Assembly (NCBI RefSeq): GCF_041146795.1
Contig: NC_135188.1
Coordinates: 2,944,419-3,008,418, forward strand
Direction of reading: 5' to 3'
Origin: Maylandia zebra
Lineage: Eukaryota > Chordata > Actinopteri > Cichliformes > Cichlidae
DNA: 64,000 nt
The notes under the pieces were generated by a model, which saw nothing but the letters and a program-made list of their open reading frames with translations, was not told where the DNA came from and made no database searches. The stretch's first letter is position 1. Each line of letters starts with the position of its first letter. Made by a program: the position numbers and the translations under genes. Shown here piece by piece: positions 37,663 through 49,500 of the stretch.

Positions 37663-40404
37663 ACCCGGGAGGAGTCATTGAAAAGCTTTGACACACGAGA
37701 GCTGAGGCCGTGCTGCGTTCACGGCTCGGCATGTTTACAAATTAGGAAATAGAAAAAACGATTTATTGATGAAAGCAAACATTATTAAAACACAACAATA
37801 TCTGTATGTCAAACTTACACACAGGCAACATGTGTTGATTAGACACAAACACCTGAAACTTTTAATTGCAGACATACAGACAGAACTGAAGTGTTTCTGT
37901 TTACGACAGGTTCGAGCATCTTCAGAGTTTGACTTTTAAGAGCTTGTGGTTAGAAAACTGTCTCGCGTTATACCGAGAGCGACGTTTAACTTGTGTCTAC
38001 TTGCTGACTGTGGTTGACCAAAAGAATCCAATTCCCAGACACAGGAGGGAGGAGAAGGCATATAAAAACACTTTTACGTCACTTATCAGATCTTACGAAG
38101 TCACACTACCTGGAGTGAAACTGAACCTGAGTTACATACACAAAGAGATATCGAACTCCGATGGGAGTACGGTAGTTATTTTGTGTGGAGAAAAGAAAGA
38201 AGACGAAAAAGACCAAAGAAAACAACCTGCTGCATGCGTAATACGCCCCACTGTGCTCTACATGCATCATTTCTCTTCTTTCTTTCAGATACACAAGGAG
38301 TTGTTTTTCTTTTTTCCTTTTTTTTTTAATGTTACATGTCCCAGCGTGCTCAGCTCAAACAGGGGCGGGAGGTGTGTGAGGCAGCCTGGCAGTGTTGTCA
38401 CTCAGAGGCACCATGAGGGCAGGTTCTCAGCTTTGACAAGCACGCCGCAGAGACACAAACATGAGTCACGTCTGAAAGATCTAAAGAACATCTTTCTAAG
38501 CGGTGTGTGAATCTACTCTGAAAAAAGCACAACCTAGTAAAAGGTTGATGGCAGTAAAACACAAGGTGTGAGGGAGGTGGTGTACACCCTGGGCAGGTCG
38601 CCAGTCCATCACAGGGCTGACACACAGAGCCGCTCTCGCCAACGTCGATGCCTGAGGGAAATTTGAAACCACAAACTGATCTCCCAAAATCCTCTAAATC
38701 TTTTTCTTCCCAGACAGGAATCAGCTTCATCTGTGGCTCACCAACCTAATAAATCCATCCAACGGCAGCTTTGACACGAACGACTCACTAGTGTTACAAA
38801 CAACCATGCAAGAACAGGACACATAGTAGCAAAAACACTTAACACTGTTACTCCAATAACAAACTTTGTTATTGTTTAAGGTTATTAATACAAGACTCAA
38901 ATATTCTTAGTGTGAACTTAAAAGACTTATTAAAACCAATCCAGCATCTTTAAAGCAGCTCCTCTACTGTTGGTTTGGTTCTGCCCCACAGTCGTGTTAC
39001 ATGCACACGTTTGCCACATAATGGGACCTAATTATATGTTTCTTAAACTTATCAAAGATAAAAATGGTCAGTAGAGAAGCAGGGGTTGTGTGAGGCATCA
39101 TTACCGACAAAAGCCATCATATATTAAAAAATACATATCGATACTGTTTCAATAATACACATATGATTATATCACAAATAATCCAGCAATGACTTAAAAC
39201 TCGGACATTAAGCCTTGTGGATTTGCTGTTGTATTTTCACTATCAATTAATTTATATTTCCATTTGCACAGTTGTGGGTACAGGCTCTCTTTCCACCTCC
39301 TGGACTGGTGGTTAGTGTCATAAAAATAGGAACAAAACACACAAAAACCACAATATTAAAGACGACTTAAACTGACAGCATTATTTGCTTTTCAATGGTC
39401 TGTACAGAGATGATGATTTTTATCTTTATTTGGATTAGTCTGACCACGATAACCATGCAGTGAAAACACGATACCATGACAGCCCTAACTGTAGGCGTGG
39501 TTACAGGAAGCGTCCAAGGGCACTCGGATTATTTTGGAAATCCACAATCACTTAAGGCCGTCGGTGACGTCTATTCAAAGTGACCGCCGTCATCGTCCTG
39601 TGATGGAAGCCTTTAAATCCAGTAAGAATGGACTCTAACATTAATGAGGTAACTTTCAAAGATGATCACTTTAACACTTTTATACCTGTCACTGGTTTCA
39701 GTGCATTGTCACTGATACACAAGCCCTCATCAAAACACATGCAGAATTCGGAGGTTCTGCATTTTCTGCTGCACACAAACACATAATGTCATTCTGCTTC
39801 CCCCACAGCTAATAAACCAGACCTGTTAGACATCTCTTGCTGTTAAATATCCCTTTAAGAATGTTGATAAAGATGTCCAAAGCACGTATACTTCAATATT
39901 CAGAAACTCAAAGCAAAACACACTTGAGACTGAAGTAATCTGAACTGCTGTGCCATCATGTACTTGGCAATTAAACATAAAAACAGTGAGCAATGAGTGG
40001 TGAATATTTTTCTCAATGTGAGGAACTCAGGTACAGTGTACAGGTCATCTGGTAACGACTGGCACCACCAAGTGGTGAAAATTGGCAACTACACGAACCC
40101 AAAGCTGAGACGCACACAAAACAAATCTGTTGCATTGTGTAGTATGTGGCAGCAAAATGTACACAAATACACACATTTCCTTTACATAGACACATATAAA
40201 AATATTCATAACTATCACCGAGTCCATAAATTACTATGTGTGGGTGAATCTAATTATTCATGTTGCTTAGCTACAAGTTGTCTCTTATAGTGTACAGCTT
40301 CAACTTGTGTACACTTCCATTAAATATGGCAAAGTGTTTATTCCCATATGCCACGTGGGCTTGTACCATGCTTTGGTGTTAACCTTTATTCTTTCTCCTT
40401 CCTG
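37663..40404. other. lhx8-slc44a5 convergent intergenic region
   Basis: 2.7 kb between two convergent 3' ends. A repeat fragment (38560-38680) contains CAGGTCGCCAGTCCATCACA, a phrase common in fish repeat tails; an inverted, degraded relative is at 53930-54050. A 193-codon frame at 37929-38510 has no recognisable domain and is not called as a gene. Nothing else is supported. Confidence 0.5.
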
Positions 40405-40502
40405 CTACTTCCTTCTGTTCTTCTTGTGGAGGATCTTCCTCAGTGTTTTGCTCATGCGGTAGGGCCGGGCTGGAGCGCCGTCGTTCACCTCCAGGTCCCA
40501 CA
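40405..40502 (-). CDS. slc44a5: slc44a5 alternative last exon, distal
   Basis: The acceptor CTCGTAG lies just upstream. In phase with exon 42158-42242 it reads [18 protein letters not shown] and then [13 protein letters not shown], stop at 40405-40407. It is homologous to the proximal last exon (DLERNDG/DLEVNDG, RPYYMS/RPYRMS, KILRK/KILHKK). On the minus strand an AATAAA (40385-40390 as TTTATT) follows the stop by 14 bp, implying a very short 3' UTR unless a later signal is used. The basic KKNRRK ending differs from the proximal form. Confidence 0.85.
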
Positions 40503-43500
40503 CTACGAGGCAGCAGCAGCATGTTAAAAACCAATGGCGAGAGAATCATGCAGCACATCAAAATTTAACCTGTGATCACCTCGATTGTAAAAAATGAACG
40601 CCTCTGGAAATGCACGGGTCAGTAGTTCAACCATTTATGTTTATTCGAAAACAAAGATTCACATTTTCATTGGATTCATTGATAAAAAAATTCTCCTATA
40701 CAAAAAGAACACTGAATAACCTCCAGACAGATGTGTGTATTATACTTAGTATTAAAACAGCACAACATCTGAACCATCCAATAAAAAAATTTACCAAAAA
40801 TGGCTTTGACATCCTTTTATAAACTGTATCGCAAAGGTTCCTGGTGTTAGGTCTAAAACAGAATAAGAGGAACATTTTTTTTTTTTTTTTTTTTTCCACA
40901 TCTAGGCACATAAACTAGTGGCTGCATTCAAAAGTTTCCTGAAAACGCTCAGGCTCGGTTCACATCTTTTTTCTTTAAGCATAAACCATTAAATGTCTTT
41001 TGAAGTCTTGACCTCCAACAAAGCCTCTGTCTGGTTTACAGTACATCTATGAGCATAATGAAAACTTTAATGTGACGCTGATTTAACATGAGAGAAACCT
41101 GTTTTGCTAAGTGCAGAGTTCACACCATTTTTGGATCTGTGTGCTTGTGTTAGTATAAATATAGTGGTTATAAAACCAATGGTAAACACCAACAGCCAGC
41201 AAAGTAATCATGCTACACAGAAGAAAGAAATCACATGGTTCGTTTCCTGTATGTGAAAGTGCATACAAAACATGATTTTACATTAGAAGACCAAAGTGCG
41301 ACAAGAGGGTGCCCCATAAGTCCACCACTTTTTCCGTGGTGATGCCTTATGTCAAAGTGGCATCTGTACATTGTTTACGGTCCTCGTGTTTGTTTGGGTT
41401 AAAAAAAAGAAAGAAAAGCTTGTCTCGTTTTTAGTTTTCAGCCTGTGCATCCATCCTGCGAGTTGACGTGTACCCTCTCGGTAAGGCAGAGGTCAGCAGA
41501 GAATACAGACGAGAAAATGACAAAGAAACACAAAAGTGTAGCAGAAAAAAGGCAAGTATCTGAGTTGGCTCGAGAGAGGAAGTGAACAGTTATCTTAGTC
41601 CCCTATGCCTTTTCTGCGAGGACCCGAAGTAACAGCATGTCCTTTCATGCACAGGTCATCCCTGACAGGCTGGGCGGGGTGCATCCAGTTTCAATGTTTA
41701 GCCCTACAGTACTTGCTCTCGAGCGTCCAGACCCCCACGCACACGTCAGATATGGAGAAGCGAGTCAGAGAGCCAAGAGTTTAGTAAAATGCATCACTCA
41801 GGAAGCAGCGCAAGTTTTGGCACCCTCCTCTCCTTTGCGCAGGATCTTGTGCAGGCCAGGAGACATGTAGTAGGGCCTGGAGGAAGAACCATCATTCCTC
41901 TCCAGGTCTTCACCTGAGGCCAGGTCCCCGCAAAGGAACAGGAGGAGCAGGACGAGCAAACAGCACACAGAGCGGCAGCCACAAAGAGAAAGGAAAGCAG
42001 AGACTCAGCAGAGATGATAAACAAGAAGATATGCAAGACAGCGATTATTTCAAGTTATTAAAAGGAAGAAAGAGTCACACAAAGCTGCTGACATTCGATT
42101 TTTAACCACAGCAGAAGTGCTTCTGCACCGTAACTAAACATGAAACAGCATACTCACAAAAGCACAGGAACAATGTGTCCACACACATAGCATAGACGTT
42201 AAAAAAGCCATGTGCGATCATGTAGGATCCAAATATCACCGTCTGAAAGAGTTAACAGGTGAAAGTCTTACACTTTTAACTGTAGTCTTGTGTTCCAGCT
42301 TTATTGTGCACACTGCATTGCAACAAACGGCAAAAACATTATGAAGAATATAAATCGCTGAGTCATAAATCCTGGAGCAAATTAATTAGCTTGTGCAGCA
42401 CTGTAAAAACTGCAACTGTGTAAAGCTGTGAAGCTTTCCAGAACAACTCTGAATAAATATGTAATTACCAAGAGTTAAATATTTATTATTGAATATTTGC
42501 CAAAATAATGGTTCGACTATATTTAAACAAAACACAAGTAGAGGAGCGCTGCTTAGAAGCACTGGTTGAGTCTGAACATAAGAAGTGATTTTTCCACCGT
42601 ACCAAGGAAACAAAGTACAACAAAGAATATAGATTGCATCATTTTTTTGTGCTCTGTGTAAAAGACCAAGTCAGAATAAATATATGTTTCGTGACTGTGC
42701 CTCTGTAAAGAGAATTTTAAATCAAATAATCACGATGTGACTAAAGTCCAGACTTTCAGCTTTAACATTATTTTTATAGTAGTCACTCATTTTCACTTTA
42801 AACTAGACAAACTAACATAACTTAATAATAGGGGTGCAACGATACACAAAATTCACGGTTCGATATTTTTTCGATACAAAAAAAATGTTCATGCCTTTTT
42901 AATTTGTCATTCATTAAAATTATAAATATATATTTTAACTTAAACGTACAGTTTTTAAATTTAATGTTGCTGAAACAACAAAGGGATAAAATAATAAATT
43001 ATCTGATGGAGAAATCACTAATCTTTGGAAAAGAGTTTATTACAGAGAAATGGCTCTTTCCAAAATAAAAGCTATACTATACGCTTCTTCTGGGCTATAT
43101 TCTCAGCAGCATATTAAACATATCAGGTCCCCATAAGGAGAATCCTGTGCTAACGGCTGTCTAAATGACTCGGGTAAAGTTTGTAGCATGTTGCTTGTTG
43201 TTTTTGTCTGCTTCCACTTGTCTTTGCACGAGGATGATGTCGGAGTAAATGTGCAGTCATATTCGTTGTGTTCCCACTAGTGCTGTCAGCGTTAATCTGA
43301 AATGACGTTAACGCCACAACAAGGCAAATCTCCGTTAAAGAGCTACCACGGATCGCCCCGTACGTGGGGCTGGACGGCCAACACATTAACGAGCTAACTG
43401 CGCTAACGCACTAGTTCCCACCCATGTAATTGAGCATTGCGTGGCACATCCAACATACTGTTTTACTTTAGTCCATGACGCGCTTACCTTCAGGGTCATA

Positions 43501-46500
43501 CGTCACATGAAAACCAAAATAGTTCCAAAGGCCAGATCTGAATGAGGGTGGGGGAGGTTCAATTTGCCATGTTGCAACGAGCTTAGCTTCTGTCTTGCTA
43601 GCTTGCGCTGTGCTCAGTGGATCTGCGCTCGACAGTGCAGCCTAGGCGGAGTAGTCGAGCGCAGATTCACTGAGCGCTCAACACAGACAGCATCGTCAGA
43701 AGAAAAATTGATCAAATAAATTAAACATTTTGTATTGTTCGATACATATGCGTACCGAACATGGGTCATTCTTACTATTCGGTGCCATTTGAGTCCTAAT
43801 GACATAATATGGTATATTTAGTGTAAAACTTGTCTAATGCTTATTTCTAAACCATTTATGTTTAACCCCCCTCTACCATAGAACACATTGATATATACAC
43901 AGGATAAATACATTAAAAGTAAATTACTTTTATTTTAGCACAAGTCACTAAAGTACTATGTCCCCAGTCATGCTTGCTCGACTTCAGTTACAAATATAAC
44001 TTAAAAAAAAAAAATCTAGATTTTTCATCATTTCTGGATTGGCTTATTTCTAATGTTCCTCATCAAATGTTCTTTTTTATTATTAATGCATGTTTAATAC
44101 TTAAAATCTTTAAAAAATGTTGTGTCCCTGAATCAACTGTCACCCCTGTTACTCTGATAAGAATTCCATAGAACACATCACCTGATTATTCTTTTAGTCA
44201 CATGACACTCCCGGATGTAACATATTTTGGAGGGAAAACTTTCAAGAAGAAGACGAGTAAGTACCACTCTTTAATCAACCCTTTTTTCAATGTTTTAGCA
44301 AGATTTTGTAATGTGGCAAAGCATAACACGTCCAACCTGTTACGCTTATTAATAGTGGAAACAATTTTTTTTTTGTAATTTTTATAATATGGCTAATAAA
44401 CATGTTAAAAATGGTTCTTAGTGGTCACCATGTACTAGCTTGTTGTTCATCATACTAGTAGTAATGGCTAAGTTTAGCATAAAATCTCCCCCCTGTTACC
44501 GTCACCCCTGTTATTGCTATGCACTGTAACAGGGGGGACACATGGTAACAGGGGGGACGTAAGATGATAGAAGTTTAGTGTTTAGAGTTATTTATACAAG
44601 TGTGTATTGGTAATTATTATTAACCTGTATATATATATACTTTTAGAAGATTTTGAATAGTATACATTTTTCAGGGAATGGCACCAATGTCTGCTGCGGA
44701 GAAGCAGCGGCGCTACCGAGCACGTCGTGATGCTGACCCTGAGAGAAGACAGATATATCTCAATAAAGAGAAAGAGAAGTGGAGAAAGGACAGAGAGGAA
44801 GGGAAAAAAAAGAAAGTGGCAGATCTCAGTGAACGACAGAAGAGAGCACAGAGAAAGCAGTGGCGAGAAAGGAAAAGAAAGCAGAGGGCTAGTGCCAAAG
44901 GCAGGACAGAATTTGAGGCTATGAATACTCCTCCCCTAAGTCCAGAATATTCCCTAGAGCCAGAAAATGCCCCGCAACCAGGACCCTCAAGGTTAGAAGA
45001 AGATGATGTTGAGAGGAAAGTAAAAGAAATTATTGATGGACCGACACTTGTGCCTGTCAAAGGAACCATGAAAATCCACCAAGTACTCAGTTTCTCTCCA
45101 GGAACAATAAAATACAGGGACATAACCTGCCTTTGCCAGGCAGACAAAGGTGTACTGGACTGTGAATGCTATGGCCTGAAGGAGATAAGCCTTAGTCAAG
45201 AGGCAAGTCCACATTGCACTGAGGGACCAACCCGGCCTGAGAACATCACAAAAGATCATATTGGTCAGTGGTGCATTATCAACTACGATGGTGAACCCTA
45301 CCCAGGAATCATTCTGGAGGTTGAAGAGGATGTTAAAGTGAAATGCATTCACAAGAACGGGACCAACAAGTTCCACTGGCCAAGTCCACGTGAGGACATA
45401 ACCTGGTATAGGGATGACCAGGTTGTGTGTCTGATGAAAGAACCAACATTAATAAGAACATTAATTAATAAATTTTAAAAATTATAAATTAAGAACATTA
45501 ATAAATTAATAAGAGGTCAGTTCAGCTGGAGAGGAAAGTGTGGGATTTCCTTGAAAAAAACTGGAGTTGCTGGTCTGTTGCATAGGTAAAATGTGTGAGA
45601 AAAATGTTCATTATGTTGGGTGTACAGTGAAAATTTGCTTGTTTAATGTGGACATGTATCTACCTGTGTTGGTTGGACGGGCATGGTGAAGGTGTTCAAA
45701 GTTTCTTTAAGGTGGTATTTTTTGTCACTGATGTTATGTCCACCCTGTTACCTCCTGTCCACCCTGTTTCTCCTCTGTCCACCCTGTTACCTGTGTGTTT
45801 CTTTTGTTAATTAAATCAAATCAACAAACATAATGCATGTCTCTTTGGTTATTGGGAGGGAATGAATCAGCAAAATTAAGTTACTTAAAAATGGAGCCAA
45901 TTTTTTTTTTTATATTCCCTTTGAATCTAAAAACAATCTTTTGAAATTACACTGTGTCTTAAAACTGAACCTGTCTTCTTTCAATATAATGCTTGTTTAA
46001 AATACTTCCTTGAAATTTCCTTGCAGATTTTAAAAAGGGACATTGTAGCTTTTAGAAAATGTAAATATTACTATAACTGTGTATTCAAAACAGTTATTAA
46101 TAGAAAATTGAATGTCCTGTAACAGGGTGGACATTTGGCACGTCATGGGTAAAGACTTTGATTTTAAAAAATATTATAATATAATATCCTTAGCTGGACC
46201 AATACATTTTTCTTATAGGTTGAAAATCCCTCTTTTAGATGAAATGTTAAAATAATTCAAAATTTTGTATTTTTTGATGAAGAGTGATCACACTGAAAGG
46301 GCACCGAATAGTAGGAATGACCCACATAAAAGCACTGTATCGAACGGTTCAATATCGATATGAGTATCGTTGCACCCCTAGTTAATAACATTGTTGCTGT
46401 TTTTTTCAACCATGGAAATAATTCTGCCAGCAGTGAACTCTGATAGATTTATTTGTATATGATCCAGGGTTACTGAGGCCATTAAACTGCCTGCTAGTAA

Positions 46501-49500
46501 GTAGTTGAATTACTTGTGAGCCTCTGAAAATTGGGTACTATGTACCTAAATAAGATAAAACAAACAACAAACACATTTTTGTTAAACCCCATGAATAAAG
46601 GTAAAACTTTACATTTCAATCACATATTGATTGTTTGATTTTTTGACAGAAAAAGTCTGTCATTGTCCAAATACTAACTATATTCATCACAGTATAATCA
46701 TATTCTCATTGTAGATTTTTAATTCCTTACCAATAGAGGGACCCAAATGTAATTTAGTGATGGCACCTCCTCTTGAAAAAACGGTATTTTACGCGAGAAG
46801 AAGAAAAATGCAAGAATGCCTGAAAAAAAAAAAATCTGATTTAGTAACAAGCAAATATATATTTTCTTACATCATTTGAAATAAACAAAAATTGTCAAAT
46901 CCTCATCGGCTTTAAAGCAGATTAAACACGAGTGGGTGGAACTTGAAACAAGGGGTCTCATGATATACTGAAGGTTTACAATAAAGGACCTGCAGATATA
47001 AAAAGCTGCTGAAACAAAACAAGTGGTTAGGCCACGCAATAAGTCCTTTCAAACACTGCAAGTATAAATTAGAGTAACTTCTAGAATCAAGGTTTACGTT
47101 TAATATATAAGCTCTTATAAAATGAAGTAAAATCAAGGTCCTCCAAATTCATGTCAGCCACCTACTGGGATGTAAGTGTCAACTTATAATGATGCAAATT
47201 AAATAAGTAAATAAAGAGCTTATTGCATGCATCCAAATAAAAGATAAACTCACCAACACTTCCTGAAATAAGCAGTTTTCCCAAGAACAGCAGAAAGTCG
47301 GTCACCTTGTCCAGGACGGCCACCCTGCCGGGAGGAAGACAACGTGAGTAAATGGACTGGTTCCTATTATAGTGCCTCTCACCTCCAGCTGAGCACCCTC
47401 ATTCACCCAACATTTACATTCATACTCCAATGGACACATCAGAGAGCAACTTGTATCTTGCCCAAGGATATTTGGCATGCACACGGGAGCAGCCAGGGAT
47501 CGAACTACCAACCTTCCAATTAGATGACCTGCTCTACCTCCTGAGTTACAGCCAACCTCAAGTTGAGGTAGAAGAGAAACACAAACAGCAGAGATACAAA
47601 CTCCCGTGCATTACGTCAACTGAAACTGCCCCATTATTTCACAAACATGATGACAGTAAATATACTTCTTTGTTTTTTTGCCCGTATCTGTTACGTTCTG
47701 GCATTTTTTATGGTAAAGAAGAAGCTTTACCACCTCAGCAGCATCTGTACTCTGCTGAGGGTTTTTTTTAGCCATGTGGCTCTAAAACATTTAACTGGGA
47801 CTTACCGAACAACATTCCTCATTAAGAGGAAGAAAGCGTCCTTGGAGGAGGTGCAGAAGTTCTTCCCATATATTGCCATCTGTTGGTGAGAAGCAGTGAG
47901 TGCTGGGTTGCGGGTAGTTAAGCACCGAAGCTGGACCAATTAACAGCTGCTAACAGATGTCTGCAATAAATGAGTGTTACTAGAAATTACTCACCATAAT
48001 GAATGCGTTTCTGTTTAGAAACTTGATAAAATGTTCCAGGCACCAGAAGCAGCATTTGAGGCAGCAGAGCAAGAATCGAGCGCAGGCATTTTGAGAAACT
48101 GGATAAAAATCAGGAATATAAATAAATATCATCAACAAAAAGTCATTTGAAACAATCAGTAATAAATTAGTAAGAGGCCTCGAAGGGTTTCCAAGCTTGC
48201 CTTTCAGTTTGTGATCCAGGTACTCGAGAACAATTCGGATCATCTGCACCACAGAAAGGATTAGCGACCCAAAGGCCAGAGAACCTGTGTGATAACTGTG
48301 CCACAAGAATGGAGAATATTAAATGAAAACATTTTCCTCACGTTCTTACTTTCACGTTTCAGCGTCTTAGTGGATTTGCGCTTGTTTTGGGACTGTACTC
48401 ACCGTATAGCTCTGCTAAAGGAGGAGTAGAGGGGGCAGGCAGGGATGTCTTTTGGCTTCTTCAGGGCCCAGTAGTAGGAAGCGAAGGCCCCGGCCAGGGT
48501 GCACTGGCCCAGGGCGATGGTAAAGTTGACCAGCCAGAGGAACACAAAGAGGTTACACAGATGGAAAACTAAGATGTAGCGATGGTACAGACTCTCCCCA
48601 CCGTAGAAGGCGAACATACACTGTGACCCGGGGCACACCTTGGTAATGTTGGTCTTACTGAAGGTCTGAAATAAAGCAGCAGATTAGATCTTGATGCGCT
48701 GTCAGATAGAAATAACAGGATTCTGTTTGTCACCATAATCAAGATACTTTTCTCTTCTTGTCTTTCCTGCCTCTACCTTGAATATAAATTATTTCCACAT
48801 GAATAGCTTTAAGGGAATCCTTGAATATTCATCTGTTTACATGCTCAAATTACTTGTTGGCTGATAAATAACATCTGTCAGATAAATGTTTGTTGCTGCC
48901 AGCCACTAATTGAACTCGATTTACACCGGAACATCTAATGTATTTACATTAAGACATTTTATTAATTAGACATAAAGCAGCTATTACACCTAATTTGACT
49001 AATTACACTTTACTGCTGAGAACGAATCCGATCAAGAGATGTTTTTCATGCCAAGTGATGGAGAAATTACACGGTAACTAAACATTTTCAGTAATAAACT
49101 GTAAGGGAGCATAGGGCTAACCTGTGGATTGCATGTGAGGTTTGCATACATGCATTTATCATCAGCAGGTGTGACCTTGTAGACTGCGTTACCCGATGAT
49201 GCTAAGAAGCTGAGGGTAAACTAGTTAAAGGAAAAATTCAACACTCAAGAATCAGTGAGTTAAAGAACATGTAGTTGGACTTCCTTGACTGCTTCACTTA
49301 CTTGTTACAGACTCACGGGCCATTTCATTAGGTACACCTGTTCGACTGATTGTTCACACAAATATCTAATCAGCAAATCACAAAGAAGCAACTAAGTGCT
49401 GAACATCTCTGGGTGAAAATGCTGATGTCAAAGGTCATAGGAGAAAGGCCAGACTGCTTCGATCTGATAGGAAGGGAAGAGTAACATAAACAACCACAAT

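Larger units (their letters stand above)
43763..46323 (+). mobile_element. 2.56-kb unclassified DNA transposon with 32-bp TIRs and ACAT duplication
   Basis: The left end is GGGTCATTCTTACTATTCGG and the right end, inverted, is GGGTCATTCCTACTATTCGG. The inverted repeat extends 32 bp with three mismatches. The host hAT sequence ACAT is present on both sides (43759-43762, 46324-46327), a 4-bp target duplication. Motifs of type CCCTGTTAC occur about nine times in both orientations, clustered at 44141-44556 and 45739-46133 on either side of the single open reading frame (44678-45478). No transposase family is recognised. Four-bp duplications are known for Sola, Chapaev, Academ and Ginger elements, but no hallmark of these is visible. 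Confidence 0.75.
42829..46380 (-). mobile_element. hAT transposon (nonautonomous) hosting two nested elements
   Basis: Terminal inverted repeats TAGGGGTGCAACGATAC (left) and its inverse (right) are perfect over 17 bp. The flanking 8-bp duplications are CTTAATAA (42821-42828) and GTTAATAA (46381-46388), one mismatch. On the minus strand near 43150-43277 a remnant reads [18 protein letters not shown], the second half of a BED zinc finger typical of hAT transposases. Without the nested inserts the hAT sequence is only about 0.85 kb, so it is a deleted, non-coding copy. It sits in the slc44a5 intron 42243-46730. Confidence 0.85.

Noticed and set aside
37929..38510. 193-codon plus-strand frame
   Set aside because: No domain, mixed composition with a poly-Phe run from a T tract, no splice partner; probably chance.
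43150..43386. 78-codon minus-strand frame as a host gene
   Set aside because: Half comes from a nested MITE and half from a BED-finger remnant of a hAT transposase; not a gene.
44713..45376. Minus-strand frames of 127 and 144 codons opposite the transposon ORF
   Set aside because: Antisense shadows; the plus frame has the sensible composition, splice acceptor and start.
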